Source of the DNA: Alphaproteobacteria bacterium | GTDB taxonomy: Bacteria > Pseudomonadota > Alphaproteobacteria > Elsterales > Elsteraceae | NCBI GenBank assembly: GCA_013298565.1 | Contig: JAAFIC010000017.1 | Coordinates: 1-44,071 of the forward strand | DNA: 44,071 nt | Direction: 5' to 3' | In this document: piece by piece, positions 16,517-25,535 of the stretch | Numbering within the stretch: position 1 is the first letter of the stretch | Layout of the letters: the number at the start of each line of letters is the position of its first letter | Notes under the pieces: model-generated | The model's database searches: none | Seen by the model: only the letters and a program-made list of their open reading frames with translations | Told to the model about the DNA's origin: nothing | Translations under genes and position numbers: made by a program

Positions 16517-18458
16517 CGCGCTCTTTCTTCGCGGCGTCGACGGCGAGCTTGGTCTGATCAATGCGCCGTTGCAATTCCGCGAGCTTATCTTCCAGCGCCA
16601 GCAGATCCTTGATGTAGCGCTTGCCAAGCTCGCTCTTATCGGTCGTCGCCGTCAAACTATCGCGCAGGCGCTTCTGCTCGGTGACGGTTGCGATCCGAGC
16701 AGTTTCGATATTTGCGAGGCTGATCTGTGCTGCATCGACCTTGGCGTTAGCTTCGATCACCTTTTCTAGCGCCGCGCGGATTGGCGCGGGTATATCGCCC
16801 TTGTCTTGCGTGAAGCGCACCCAGTCGATTGTGGCGCGGCGAATATCAACCACGGTTGTGCCGGTGCGTTGGCTCACGATGTCAAGCTGCCGGTCGGTGC
16901 CGCCGGACAGGCTGAACCGATAGCCTTGCGGGGTTTCGCGTACGCCGTTGGTGGGGGCGACCAGCCTGCCGCCGTCCACGACGCGGGGGAAATCGACCAG
17001 AATCGGGCGGGTATCGCCCTCTTTCAAGAAGGCCCGCAGCGTGGTGCGGGTTTCGATCAACTCGCTCTGCGTTGCCACGCCCCGCAGTAGGGTGATGCCG
17101 ATGCTCTGGGTTGTCGCACTTTCCTGGCGCGTTAGCCGCGCCTGAACGTCACGGGCATAGGCAATGAAGCGGCTTTCACTCTTGGGAAACAGGTCCAGCC
17201 GCCCATCCCCCACAAACCCCCGCGCGCCTTCGTAGAGGGCAACCGCCCCTGGTGGCAGGCTACTGTCACTGGCATTGGTCAGTTCAACGGCAGAGTGCAG
17301 CGCGGCAGACCCGTCCCGCGTATTCCAAACTAGCACCTGTTGGGCCGGAATCTCGCGATCAATAATCGGCACGGATAAGGACTGCCCCGCTGCCACGCTA
17401 ATCTTGTGCGGTAAGGTTAACTTGATTTGCGTTAGGGAGTCGTTTGCTGTTGCGGTGGAAACTGGCGTGAAGGGTTGTGCGCCCCCTTGATCTTCGGCTT
17501 GCGCCTTGGCCATCCGCATCGGGGCGATCGACGGCACCGGAGCCATCGCGGCGCTACTCGTTGCTACCGCGCCGCGATCTACTTCCAGCGGCCTTACCTT
17601 CGCCACGCTCAACGGCACTTCCGGGCGGTCCACCCAGGCGGAGGCGTAGAGCGGTTGGCGGAAGGTTACGGGTTGCCCGGAGGACAGCGTGAGGCGGATA
17701 TTTTTCCAATCCCTTCCCGTGCGGTTTTCCAGCACCGCCCAGCCTTGCAGGCGCGCGGTTTTACCACCTGGGGCCAGATCGAGCCGGTAGGTGGCTTTCC
17801 ACACGGGGGCCGCGACCACGTAGGCGAGCTTCACCACGCGCTCACCCTGGCCTGCGATGGCAATGGCGAGAGTGCGGGCGCTCCTGTCGCGGCCCTCGGC
17901 GAGGCTGGCGAGCGCGCGGTCTAGCCGTGCTTGCAGGGCCTTATCCGCCAGGCGCACAGTAGCGCCCGGCTCTAAAACGGCTTCGGTCAACCCGGTTTCG
18001 GTGAGCAGGGACAGGACGAGGCGGCGCACGGGTTCGGCGCGGTCTTTAAGCTGCGGCTCCTCGCGCTCGGTCACGGCCATCAAACGGCCTTTTTGCGTGC
18101 GGAGGGTATTATCGATTTCGATGGGATGGCCCACTAAGGCTTGCAGCAGCGCTGCCGTGCTGGTGAGGGCTTCCGGCGGCACGGGCAGATCGGCGAGCGC
18201 GCTATCGTCGCTGCTGCCCGTTAGCGTTACTCGTTGCACCGCGCCGGCGGGATCGAGCACAATCAGGCTTTTCAGCACGTCATCGACTTGGCTAAACGGC
18301 ACCGTAAGATCGAGCGTATCATCGCCCTTCGCTTTAGCCTCTTGCTCCACAGTGGCAACGCCTGCCTGCGTGAGCAAAACCGCCGTTACCTGCGGCTCTA
18401 CGGCCCAAACCGGCAGGCTTAAGAGGAGGGCGGGGGCGAGCAGCAGGATAGGGTGCAT
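16485..18458 (-). CDS. DUF4139 domain protein, exported
   Basis: A 657-residue protein with a signal peptide (MHPILLLAPALLLSLPVWA) and a large DUF4139 beta-rich domain: VVAAPVWKATYRLDL near residue 220, and later AVELTNASDSSLPPGAVALY and RLDLFPKSESRFIAYA. It ends with a coiled-coil tail of about 90 residues. DUF4139 proteins are sometimes named mucoidy inhibitor A-like, but their role is not established. ATG 18458 follows a GGAG ribosome site; an upstream in-frame ATG at 18542 would place 28 residues before the signal peptide. The 3' end overlaps queG by 32 bases, so the two genes are probably co-transcribed. Confidence 0.85.
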   Translation of the reverse strand: MHPILLLAPALLLSLPVWAVEPQVTAVLLTQAGVATVEQEAKAKGDDTLDLTVPFSQVDDVLKSLIVLDPAGAVQRVTLTGSSDDSALADLPVPPEALTSTAALLQALVGHPIEIDNTLRTQKGRLMAVTEREEPQLKDRAEPVRRLVLSLLTETGLTEAVLEPGATVRLADKALQARLDRALASLAEGRDRSARTLAIAIAGQGERVVKLAYVVAAPVWKATYRLDLAPGGKTARLQGWAVLENRTGRDWKNIRLTLSSGQPVTFRQPLYASAWVDRPEVPLSVAKVRPLEVDRGAVATSSAAMAPVPSIAPMRMAKAQAEDQGGAQPFTPVSTATANDSLTQIKLTLPHKISVAAGQSLSVPIIDREIPAQQVLVWNTRDGSAALHSAVELTNASDSSLPPGAVALYEGARGFVGDGRLDLFPKSESRFIAYARDVQARLTRQESATTQSIGITLLRGVATQSELIETRTTLRAFLKEGDTRPILVDFPRVVDGGRLVAPTNGVRETPQGYRFSLSGGTDRQLDIVSQRTGTTVVDIRRATIDWVRFTQDKGDIPAPIRAALEKVIEANAKVDAAQISLANIETARIATVTEQKRLRDSLTATTDKSELGKRYIKDLLALEDKLAELQRRIDQTKLAVDAAKKERDDFIATLTLP

Positions 18459-18575
18459 CGGAGTCTCCGGTTGAAACAGGCACTTTTTGGGATACATCGG
18501 CATTGCGGCAAGACGGTGATCGCTAGAAAAGTTTATGGGCAAAGTTTCCGCCCCTATTGAAAGGCAATCGCAGCA

Positions 18576-19163
18576 ATGGTTCCTGCTTTCTACAATGATC
18601 TTGCGCTGACGGAAACCGAAGCCTGGGCGCTTCTAGCGCGCGGGGCGGTAGATCGCAAAAGCCCCTATCATCTGATGCAACTCGCCAGCCTTGCCCAAGA
18701 TACCTTGGGGGACGCTGAACCGCGCCTGCGAACGGTTGTGCTGCGCGGCGTGGCGCGGGCAGAGAGGCGGTTGCGGTTCCATACTGACGTGCGTTCCCCC
18801 AAAGTAGCCGAACTCGCGGCCTGCCCGCGCGTGCAGGCACTGTTCTACGATCCTGGTCATAAGATTCAACTGCGCCTGAAGGCAACAGCCGCCCCAGCCT
18901 CCGAAACTGTACGCGCTGAGGCGTGGGAGAAAACCGGGCGGTTGGGCCGCGTCTGCTATGCTGTGACCGCCGCGCCGAGTGCGCCGCAACCCGGCCCCGC
19001 CGCCGCCTTTGCCGACGAGGCCGATCCTGCCGTCTTCCAGCCGATGATCTTGACTGTGACCGCCTTGGACTGGCTCTATCTGGCGGGTGACGGCCACCGC
19101 CGCGCGGCTTTTACCTATGGACCTGCGGGCGATCTTACAGCGGCAAGCTGGCTCGTTCCCTAG
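18576..19163 (+). CDS. Pyridoxamine 5'-phosphate oxidase-like flavoprotein (Alr4036-type)
   Basis: A 195-residue protein of the PNPOx-like split-barrel FMN-binding superfamily. The FMN-site region reads LRTVVLRGVARAERRLRFHTDVRSPK (shown here as two segments, residues 50-75), followed by KIQLRLKATAAP, and the end LDWLYLAGDGHRRAAFTY is typical of the Alr4036/YwhB-type subgroup rather than of true PdxH, which has a different C-terminal motif. The substrate is unknown. It opens a two-gene unit with the GNAT gene 12 bases downstream and is divergent from the DUF4139 gene. Confidence 0.8.
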   Translation: MVPAFYNDLALTETEAWALLARGAVDRKSPYHLMQLASLAQDTLGDAEPRLRTVVLRGVARAERRLRFHTDVRSPKVAELAACPRVQALFYDPGHKIQLRLKATAAPASETVRAEAWEKTGRLGRVCYAVTAAPSAPQPGPAAAFADEADPAVFQPMILTVTALDWLYLAGDGHRRAAFTYGPAGDLTAASWLVP

Positions 19164-19175
19164 ACTGGATTATGA

Positions 19176-19661
19176 ATGACACTGCTTCAACTCATCCCTG
19201 CCTCCGATGCCGATTTCGCCTGGCTGCTCGCCCCGCAGACCGCCCATCCCGCAGGCATGACCGTGCCGCCCGGCGGGGTGGAGGCCGCACCGATTTTGAG
19301 CCTGCTGCGCGCGGTGGCGAATAGCGTCCGTGCGGCGCATCCGCCGGGAATGTGGTTGATGGTTGCAGAGCGCGAGATCGTTGGCTTGATCGGCTATAAA
19401 CTAGCCCCCGACTCGGAAGGCCGGGTTGAAATCATCTACGGCGTTGCCGCCAGCCGCCAGCAGCGGGGTTTGTGTACTCAAGCGGTGGCAGAACTCGTGC
19501 GGATTGCCGTGCAAGATCAGGGCATCCACCTGCTCTATGCCGAAACCGCCGTAGCCAATCAGCCCTCGCAAAAAGTGCTGCGCGCCAATGGGTTCCAGCA
19601 GACCGCAACCCGCCAGGATGCCGAAGACGGCGCGCTGTTCTGCTGGTCGCGGAAGGTTTAA
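19176..19661 (+). CDS. GNAT-family N-acetyltransferase
   Basis: A 161-residue GNAT. Acetyl-CoA-binding motif A is visible as IYGVAASRQQRGLCTQAVAE (around residues 88-107), preceded by strand VGLIGYKLAPDSEGRVEI and followed by LYAETAVANQPSQKVLRANGF, typical of RimJ/RimL-like acetyltransferases. The substrate is unknown. It sits 12 bases after the PNPOx-like gene. Its TAA stop shares TTAA 19658-19661 with the stop of the convergent lipoprotein gene. Confidence 0.85.
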   Translation: MTLLQLIPASDADFAWLLAPQTAHPAGMTVPPGGVEAAPILSLLRAVANSVRAAHPPGMWLMVAEREIVGLIGYKLAPDSEGRVEIIYGVAASRQQRGLCTQAVAELVRIAVQDQGIHLLYAETAVANQPSQKVLRANGFQQTATRQDAEDGALFCWSRKV

Positions 19662-20518
19662 CCCTTCGGCTTCAGCGGCGGGGCTTTCTCCAGCAGCGCT
19701 GCCAGCCCCTCGAACGCGCCTTCGGCGGCAAAAATCGCGGCCTCGCCCCAGGTTTTATCCAGGCTTCCCGCCGGGATTTGATTTTCCTGCTCGACCGTGC
19801 CGAGTTCGGTGCCGTCCGGCATCAGCAGCACCCAACGCAGGCGGATCAGTTGCACGCCGTTGACCGGCTTCGCCAAGCTCACGGCACCGCTTACCACCAG
19901 GGCTTCTGGCGTGTCGCGTTCGACAATCGGCACGCCGTTTTCGCGCAAGATAAACTCCAGCGCGCGTCTCAGGGCAAAGCCGCCGTCGCCGGGTGCGCCG
20001 TCGATTCCCCACACCGAGACGCCGCGCAAGCCTTGCGCTTCTGCCGCGTTCGGGTTCAGCATTGGTAGCAGCGCCGTGGTGACGCCGCGCGCGATACGGT
20101 CCAGTTGCGGCACCGTAGGGCGCTGGGATTGACCGCGCGGAATAGCGTCGCGGCGCACAAAGCTGCGAACACTCCCCCCATCGGGGGGCACCAGGAACCA
20201 GGAAATCTGTACTTCCTCCTCCTGAGCCGAAAGCGGGCTAAGGCTGGCTTCTCCCCGCAGCAAAAACGCGCCGCGATGGCCAACATCGACGGCGGCGGGA
20301 ATATCCTCATCCCGCAACCGCTGAGCCACCGCCGCGCGCAGCGGGCCGGAGAGCGCTGACGGCAGGCCGCTCACGTCGAGAACGGAAACGCCGTGGCTAT
20401 CTTGCGGCAGCAGCGCCACGGCGGCCCCTTTGTCCCGCGCGGTCGGCTGAAAGGGTTGCGGCAAGGGCTGGCACGCTTGGACTAAGACCAGCGCGGCAAG
20501 GGCTAGAAGGCGATACAT
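19658..20518 (-). CDS. Putative lipoprotein of unknown function
   Basis: A 286-residue exported protein with a lipoprotein signal: MYRLLALAALVLVQACQPLP, with the lipidated Cys at residue 16. I recognise no named domain in the body. It alternates strands and helices and contains two similar segments, roughly residues 50-150 (ISWFLVPPDGGSV) and 160-265 (LRWVLLMPDGTELG), which look like an internal duplication of one fold. It closes the minus-strand series after pgeF. The 22-residue frame just upstream overlaps its start. Confidence 0.7.
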   Translation of the reverse strand: MYRLLALAALVLVQACQPLPQPFQPTARDKGAAVALLPQDSHGVSVLDVSGLPSALSGPLRAAVAQRLRDEDIPAAVDVGHRGAFLLRGEASLSPLSAQEEEVQISWFLVPPDGGSVRSFVRRDAIPRGQSQRPTVPQLDRIARGVTTALLPMLNPNAAEAQGLRGVSVWGIDGAPGDGGFALRRALEFILRENGVPIVERDTPEALVVSGAVSLAKPVNGVQLIRLRWVLLMPDGTELGTVEQENQIPAGSLDKTWGEAAIFAAEGAFEGLAALLEKAPPLKPKG

Positions 20519-20571
20519 CCGACCATCGACAGCAAAAAGGCCAGCGCGAAGAATTGGAAGAGATAGGGCAT
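20503..20571 (-). CDS. Candidate 22-residue hydrophobic small protein between pgeF and the lipoprotein gene
   Basis: A short frame begins three bases after the pgeF stop and encodes a single hydrophobic helix (MPYLFQFFALAFLLSMVGC then IAF). It overlaps the first 16 bases of the lipoprotein gene in another frame. No clear ribosome site precedes it, so it would depend on reinitiation after pgeF. It could be a coupling peptide or chance. Confidence 0.25.
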   Translation of the reverse strand: MPYLFQFFALAFLLSMVGCIAF

Positions 20572-20574
20572 TGC

Positions 20575-21363
20575 TTAAGCCGTTAGCGCGATGGCGGAGA
20601 TCAAGCGGCCATAATCGGCGGGCGCGCCGCCGTTGGCCAGCGTCTCGCGCCGATAGCTGAAAAAGCGGCTGGGGTCGGCCAAAGTATCCTCCCCCAACAG
20701 TTCCGCCGCGCCAATGCGGAGTTTTTCCAAGCGGTGCAGCAGATAGCCGCCGAGATCGAACAGGGCGTGCCCATCGCGCCCCCCCGGTTCAAAAAAATCC
20801 ATATTATCGGCGTCGGCTTCCATGAAGGTGGCGACGAACGCATCGGCGACTTCGTAGGATTCAGGCCCGATGCAGGGTCCGATAACGGCACTGATGCGGG
20901 CGCGTTTCGCCCCTTGCGTCACCATTGCTTCGACAGTCGCCTGCGCCACGCCGCCAATCGCCCCGCGCCATCCGGCGTGACACGCGCCAATAACCCCAGC
21001 TTCGGCATCGGCGAAGAGAATCGGCGCGCAATCGGCGGAGAGCACGCCGAGCACCAGCCCCGGCTGTTTCGTGACCAGCCCATCGACCTGCGGAGCCTTG
21101 CCCGGCGTCCAGGGTGTGCTGACGATTTCGACGGCTTTGCTATGAACCTGATGGCCGGTCACAAGGTGGCTGCCGCCGGTAGCGTTTAAGAATTTCGCCA
21201 CGCGGTCGCGGTTTTCGGCCACGGCGGCGGGGTCATCGTGCGAGCCAAACCCAGCATTCAGGCTCCCGTAAATCCCTTGCGAAACCCCGCCCGCACGGGT
21301 GAAAAACCCATGCCGAAGGCTGGGCGCGTCGAGCAACTCGGAGGTTAGCGGGGTAAGGCTCAT
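20575..21363 (-). CDS. pgeF: Laccase-domain (YfiH/PgeF) polyphenol oxidase-type protein
   Basis: A 262-residue YfiH/DUF152 family protein. The copper/zinc-site motifs are HGFFTRAGGVSQGIYGSLN near residue 18, HQVHSK near 71, ADCAPILFAD near 110 and GVIGACHAGWRGA near 124. Family members have been described as purine nucleoside phosphorylases with adenosine deaminase activity and as editing factors in peptidoglycan synthesis. Which applies here is not visible. The gene lies in the lgt-midA-pgeF order common in alphaproteobacteria, though here a GNAT is inserted. Confidence 0.9.
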   Translation of the reverse strand: MSLTPLTSELLDAPSLRHGFFTRAGGVSQGIYGSLNAGFGSHDDPAAVAENRDRVAKFLNATGGSHLVTGHQVHSKAVEIVSTPWTPGKAPQVDGLVTKQPGLVLGVLSADCAPILFADAEAGVIGACHAGWRGAIGGVAQATVEAMVTQGAKRARISAVIGPCIGPESYEVADAFVATFMEADADNMDFFEPGGRDGHALFDLGGYLLHRLEKLRIGAAELLGEDTLADPSRFFSYRRETLANGGAPADYGRLISAIALTA

Positions 21364-21384
21364 CGTTAAAATCCTGTAGGTCTG

Positions 21385-21861
21385 TTACGCGGGCATCCCG
21401 TCGAACGCGAGTGGCGTCGCCATTTCGCTCGTGGTCGCCCAGCCGAGCCGCTCATAGAGCTTGCGACCATTCGACGTGGCGTGCAGCGTGGCGTAAGACA
21501 GGCCCCGGCGCGTCATTTCCCCCTGGGCCTCCATCATGAGACTGCGGGCAATGCCGCTGCGGCGATGAGTAGGCTCGACGTAAAGGTTCAGCACATAGCC
21601 ACGCCGATCGTCGTGAGGATGGGAGGGGTGCGGGGGCCATGTGAGTTCCAGCAGCCCGATGCCACCAACCGTGCGGCCATCTTCATCGACCATAAAGCCG
21701 AAGTAGCGCTCATCGGCGAGGCGGGGGGCCAGCCACTCGCGGAATGGTACGGCCATAGTGGCAATCGCCATCATATCCCATCCGGCTTCGCGGAACATGG
21801 CTTCACGGTGACGGCAGACGAGCGTCAAATCGGCAGGGCAAACGGGTCGTAGACTTCGCAT
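21385..21861 (-). CDS. GNAT-family N-acetyltransferase
   Basis: A 158-residue GNAT with motif A LNLYVEPTHRRSGIARSLMM (roughly residues 91-110) and a C-terminal LHATSNGRKLYERLGW, the standard GNAT ending. The frame can open at TTG 21897, but ATG 21861 (MRSLRPVCPADL) matches where GNAT domains begin and is preferred. It is placed between midA and pgeF on the same strand, 21 bases before pgeF. The substrate is unknown. Confidence 0.85.
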   Translation of the reverse strand: MRSLRPVCPADLTLVCRHREAMFREAGWDMMAIATMAVPFREWLAPRLADERYFGFMVDEDGRTVGGIGLLELTWPPHPSHPHDDRRGYVLNLYVEPTHRRSGIARSLMMEAQGEMTRRGLSYATLHATSNGRKLYERLGWATTSEMATPLAFDGMPA

Positions 21862-21938
21862 AGGCGCATCTTTATCACCCTCGGCGGGCGTGTCCAAGGG
21901 AGATCAAGCGCGCCGTGCGCGTTGGAGCGCGGCGACTG

Positions 21939-22014
21939 GCCCATTGAGGGCCGCGCACCCGTGTGCGCGAAGCCAAGCGAGCGGATGCGAGCGCCCGGCG
22001 TTTGAGGCTAAAAA
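21939..22014. repeat. Dispersed intergenic repeat, degenerate copy 3
   Basis: This segment shares CATTGAG, GCCAAG, GCGGATGCG, GCCCGGCG and a GAGGCTAA-A-AAACTA end, in the same order, with copies at 7087-7256 and 28530-28639. It lacks the terminal 15-base inverted repeat and is interrupted by extra bases. It fills the gap between midA and the GNAT gene and abuts the midA stop codon. Confidence 0.5.
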
Positions 22015-22015
22015 A

Positions 22016-23161
22016 CTACGCGACAAAGCCAGGGAGGGCCGATAGACCCAAAGGGCCGAGGCCGATAACTTTGAAGAGGTTGCCCATGCGATCAGGGGCG
22101 ATCAGCCGGTGCATTCCCTCCACTAAGTCCTTGGCTTTATCGGTGTCGGCATCGCGCACCAGCCGTTGTGCCCGCTCGACAATGCCAAGGCGGGTGAGGA
22201 ACGCGCCTTGTTCGATGGGGCCATGCACATCAATACCGCTTAAGCGCGCGGTCGCCCCGATGGCGCTGAAATCCACATGGGCGGTTAGGTCTGCCTCGCC
22301 GGGGTCTTGCAGAACGGGGTGATACTGGTGGCGGCGCACGGCTTGCAGCGAATCGCCCGCCGCCGGGTTGGCATAGCCGTAATCAATGAAGAGCGCCGCG
22401 CCGCCATAATGGGCCAAGCGTCGGCTAATCGCAGAGACAACACCTCGGATCGCGGGCGACACTTCGGCGATGCTGGCCTCTGGCGCATCCGCCACGGCAG
22501 GCAACAGGAGGCGCGCGAGGGGGGAGGCGATTTTGCCCGCTTGAAAGCCGAAATCCCCCGCCTTGGTCAGCGCCACTTGGCGTTCGCGCCACTGGCCGCC
22601 CTGCTTAATCAGTTGGTGGATCGGGAGTGCATCGAGAAACTCATTGGCCAGCAGAATGAAAGGGCCGGACGGCAGATCGGTCAGGCGCTCGTGCCATTCA
22701 ACCGCCTCACCCTCCAACGTCTTCGCCTGCCGGGCGCGCAAGACCGGGCTGGTTTCGACCAGATGAACGCGCAGCGCCGCATGAAACCCCGGCGCGACGA
22801 GGCGGACGGCGCGCAAGGCATCGGCCATCATCGTGCCGCGCCCCGGCCCAAGTTCGACCAAATTCACGGGATCAGGCTGGCCCAGCAGCCCCCAAACATG
22901 TGCCGACCAGAGGCCGAGGAGTTCGCCGAACATCTGCGAGCATTCGGGCGCGGTCACGAAATCGCCGCCCGCCCCGGCAACCGTTGGCAGCCCGCCCCCT
23001 CTCATATGCGGCGCCCCCCCATCCGGCGCGCCGCCCAGCGGGTCGCGCGTGCGATAGTACCCCAAGGTTGGGTGGCCCAAGGCGAGGCGCATATAATCGG
23101 CGACCGTAATCGGGCCGAGTTCGAGCCGCCGCCGCAGCAAAACGTCTAGCGTATCGGTCAT
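22016..23161 (-). CDS. MidA/NDUFAF7-family SAM-dependent methyltransferase
   Basis: A 381-residue protein of the COG1565 (DUF185) family. Motifs are TVADYMRLALGHPTLGYY near the start, GGDFVTAPECSQMFGELLGL, the SAM-binding LVELGPGRGTMMADALR, and ILLANEFLDALPIHQLI. The eukaryotic homologue NDUFAF7 dimethylates an arginine in a complex I subunit; the bacterial substrate is not established. ATG 23161 overlaps the lgt stop by four bases (ATGA), so the genes are translationally coupled. A longer frame upstream runs within lgt. The lgt-midA-pgeF cluster is conserved in alphaproteobacteria. Confidence 0.9.
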   Translation of the reverse strand: MTDTLDVLLRRRLELGPITVADYMRLALGHPTLGYYRTRDPLGGAPDGGAPHMRGGGLPTVAGAGGDFVTAPECSQMFGELLGLWSAHVWGLLGQPDPVNLVELGPGRGTMMADALRAVRLVAPGFHAALRVHLVETSPVLRARQAKTLEGEAVEWHERLTDLPSGPFILLANEFLDALPIHQLIKQGGQWRERQVALTKAGDFGFQAGKIASPLARLLLPAVADAPEASIAEVSPAIRGVVSAISRRLAHYGGAALFIDYGYANPAAGDSLQAVRRHQYHPVLQDPGEADLTAHVDFSAIGATARLSGIDVHGPIEQGAFLTRLGIVERAQRLVRDADTDKAKDLVEGMHRLIAPDRMGNLFKVIGLGPLGLSALPGFVA

Positions 23162-23982
23162 GCGGGGCGCGCGGCGGCCATCGTTTGCGGTTTGGCGCGC
23201 ACCATGAGCCAAACGCCCACCAGGATCATCGGCACGGAGAGCAACTGCCCCATCGTTGCCCCGGCGATCAGGAACCCCAGGAAAGCATCCGGCTGGCGAA
23301 ACAGCTCACCGACACTGCGGGCAATACCGTAGCCCGCCAAAAACGCCCCGCTCAAAAAGCCAGGGCGGTCGCGGAAACCCTTCGTTTCCAGCAGGCGTAG
23401 CACGATGAACAGCAGCAGCCCTTCAAGGCAGGCTTGATAGAGTTGGCTGGGGTGGCGCGGCTCCGGCCCGCCGGAGGGGAAGATGACCCCCCAGGATACA
23501 TCGGTCGCCCGGCCCCAAAGCTCGCCATTGAGAAAATTGGCAATCCGCCCCAGCCCCAGCCCGATAGGCACAACGCCAACGAGCAAATCCCCAAACGGGA
23601 GCAGCGGCAGCTTGCGGCGACGGGCGAACAGAATAAGGGCGACAATCACCCCTAACGCACCGCCGTGAAACGCCATGCCGCCTTGCCAGACCTGCAAAAT
23701 CTCAGTCGGATTGGTAAGATAATAGCCGGGCTTATAGAAGATCACATACCCAAGCCGCCCGCCGAGAATAACCCCCAACGTCGCCCAGGTTAGGAAATCG
23801 TCAATATCGACGCGGCTCACAATTTTTGGCGCGCGGCGGGACAGAGCCAGCATGTAGCGCCAGCCCAGCACAATGCCGACGATATACGCGAGCGCATACC
23901 AGCGGATCGCCAGCGGCCCAATCGCAATCGCGACCGGATCAATGGCCGGAAACATTAACGCCGGAAGAACACTCAGGCTCAT
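23158..23982 (-). CDS. lgt: Prolipoprotein diacylglyceryl transferase
   Basis: A 274-residue integral membrane enzyme that moves diacylglyceryl from phosphatidylglycerol to the lipobox Cys of prolipoproteins. Several membrane helices are visible. The family signature GRIANFLNGELWGR sits near residues 145-158, with HPSQLYQACLEG following, plus YARNK-like R residues in the N-terminal half and the periplasmic GGMAFHGGALG stretch with its conserved His. Length is typical. It follows hldD by 12 bases and overlaps midA by four. Confidence 0.97.
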   Translation of the reverse strand: MSLSVLPALMFPAIDPVAIAIGPLAIRWYALAYIVGIVLGWRYMLALSRRAPKIVSRVDIDDFLTWATLGVILGGRLGYVIFYKPGYYLTNPTEILQVWQGGMAFHGGALGVIVALILFARRRKLPLLPFGDLLVGVVPIGLGLGRIANFLNGELWGRATDVSWGVIFPSGGPEPRHPSQLYQACLEGLLLFIVLRLLETKGFRDRPGFLSGAFLAGYGIARSVGELFRQPDAFLGFLIAGATMGQLLSVPMILVGVWLMVRAKPQTMAAARPA

Positions 23983-23994
23983 CGCACTCTATCC

Positions 23995-24981
23995 TTAGGC
24001 ATAGGGATCGTCTTGCAGCAGATAGTCTTGCACATAGGCGGCCACGCCGTCGGTAAGCGTGGTTAACGGGCGATCATACCCAGCGGCGCGCAAGCGATCC
24101 ATGCGCGCTTCGGTGAAATACTGATATTTCGCCCGCAGGCTTTCGGGCATGTCGATAAACGCGACATCGGCTTTCTGGTTCATTGCGGCGAACACGGCGT
24201 GGGCGAGATCGAGAAAGCTGCGCGCCTGCCCGCTGCCCGCGTTAAACAGGCCGCTGACGTGCGGGTGGTCATAGGCCCACAGCATCATCTCGACAATATC
24301 GCCAACCCAGACGAAATCCCGGAGTTGCCCACCATCGGCATAGGCGGGATTGTAGGATTTGAACAGTTTAGCCCGGCCCGACTGTTGAATCTGCGGCACA
24401 ATATGGGCAACGACGCTCTTCTGCCCACCCTTATGGTATTCGTTCGGCCCATAGACGTTGAAGAACTTCAGCCCAAGCCACTGCGGCGGCACGGGGCCAT
24501 CGCCCGCCACCAGCCGCGCAATGCGGCGGTCGGTCGCGTGTTTCGACCAGCCATAGGCATTGAGCGGGTGCAGTTTGGCGAGCGCATCAATGCGGGCATC
24601 ATCCTCGAACCCCTGCGCGCCATCGCCATAGGTGGCGGCGCTAGAGGCATAAATGAACCGCGCCCCGCGCCAGCAGCACCAGTCCCAGAGTTTCAACGTG
24701 AGGGTGAAGTTCGAGTGAGCGATAAGGTCCGCATCCGTTTCGGTGGTGCTGGAGATTGCGCCTAAGTGAAAAATCGCGTCGATCTCGGCGGCATGGGCAT
24801 CGAGAAAGGCGAAAGTTTCTTCCGGCGGTACAAGGGCCGCAAGCTCGCGTTTGGCGATATTGCGCCATTTATCGTCCTGCCCCAGCCGATCGATGACGAC
24901 CAGATCGCGCAAACCCCGGCGCTCTAAGCCCCGCAGCAAATTGGAGCCGATAAACCCAGCCCCCCCGGTGACGACGATCAT
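23995..24981 (-). CDS. hldD: ADP-L-glycero-D-manno-heptose 6-epimerase
   Basis: A 328-residue short-chain dehydrogenase/reductase that converts ADP-D-glycero-heptose to the L-glycero form for the lipopolysaccharide inner core. The NADP-binding loop is GGAGFIGSNL at residues 6-15. LGAISSTTETDADLI near 73-87 is the HldD-specific SSTTE signature, and the catalytic Tyr143 and Lys147 lie in YGWSK. Length matches the family. It heads the minus-strand series that continues with lgt and midA, which groups envelope genes together. Confidence 0.95.
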   Translation of the reverse strand: MIVVTGGAGFIGSNLLRGLERRGLRDLVVIDRLGQDDKWRNIAKRELAALVPPEETFAFLDAHAAEIDAIFHLGAISSTTETDADLIAHSNFTLTLKLWDWCCWRGARFIYASSAATYGDGAQGFEDDARIDALAKLHPLNAYGWSKHATDRRIARLVAGDGPVPPQWLGLKFFNVYGPNEYHKGGQKSVVAHIVPQIQQSGRAKLFKSYNPAYADGGQLRDFVWVGDIVEMMLWAYDHPHVSGLFNAGSGQARSFLDLAHAVFAAMNQKADVAFIDMPESLRAKYQYFTEARMDRLRAAGYDRPLTTLTDGVAAYVQDYLLQDDPYA

Positions 24982-25202
24982 GCCTCAACGCCCTCTCTCT
25001 TAAGTGCTCCGGTTATAGGCGAGGCGGCGACAGGCGGCAATGCGGGCATTCGCGCAAACGACTGGCAGGTGCTCCGCAAACGCTGTGGCCTGGGTGCTTG
25101 AATTAGCCTTTCCCGTCATAAACATGTGATACGTCTTACCCTGCTTGCCGCCCGGCGATGGGCACGGCATGGTGAGGTTTGAGAGATAAGGAGGCAGTCC
25201 CG

Positions 25203-25535
25203 ATGCGACAGCAAGGACGGTTTTTCGAAGATGGCGCGCGGGTTGCTGGGGGTGCCTTGGGTGCTCTGGCCGGGTTGCGGGCAGAGGTCAACGGTTTGGC
25301 GCGCGGCAGGCTGGAGCGCCTGCTGGCCGATCTTAACCTGGTTACGCGGGATGAGTTCGAGGCAATGCGCGATGTAGCGGTGCGGGCTAGGGAAGCCCAG
25401 ACGGCGTTGGAAGCGCGTTTAGCCACGCTCGAAGCCCAGGTGGCCGCGTTTACTATAGCTCCGAAATCCGATGAAGCTCCTCCCGCTAAACGACCCCGTG
25501 CAAAGGTAAAATCGGCGTCGGACACCGCAGTTTAG
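25203..25535 (+). CDS. ubiK: UbiK-type accessory factor (BMFP family)
   Basis: A 110-residue protein of the BMFP/COG2960 family. An N-terminal amphipathic helix is followed by LLADLNLVTRDEFEAMRDVA and a C-terminal coiled coil with REAQTALEARLATLEAQVA, a layout shared with E. coli UbiK, a trimeric accessory factor for aerobic ubiquinone synthesis that interacts with UbiJ and membranes. A basic tail (KRPRAKVK) closes the protein. ATG 25203 follows a strong AAGGAGG; an in-frame ATG 24 bases upstream would overlap that site. The 220-base gap upstream separates it from divergent hldD. Confidence 0.85.
   Translation: MRQQGRFFEDGARVAGGALGALAGLRAEVNGLARGRLERLLADLNLVTRDEFEAMRDVAVRAREAQTALEARLATLEAQVAAFTIAPKSDEAPPAKRPRAKVKSASDTAV

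Noticed and set aside
22307-23149. A 280-codon plus-strand frame opposite midA
   Set aside because: It is antisense to a clear methyltransferase gene, and its composition is typical of shadow frames in GC-rich DNA.
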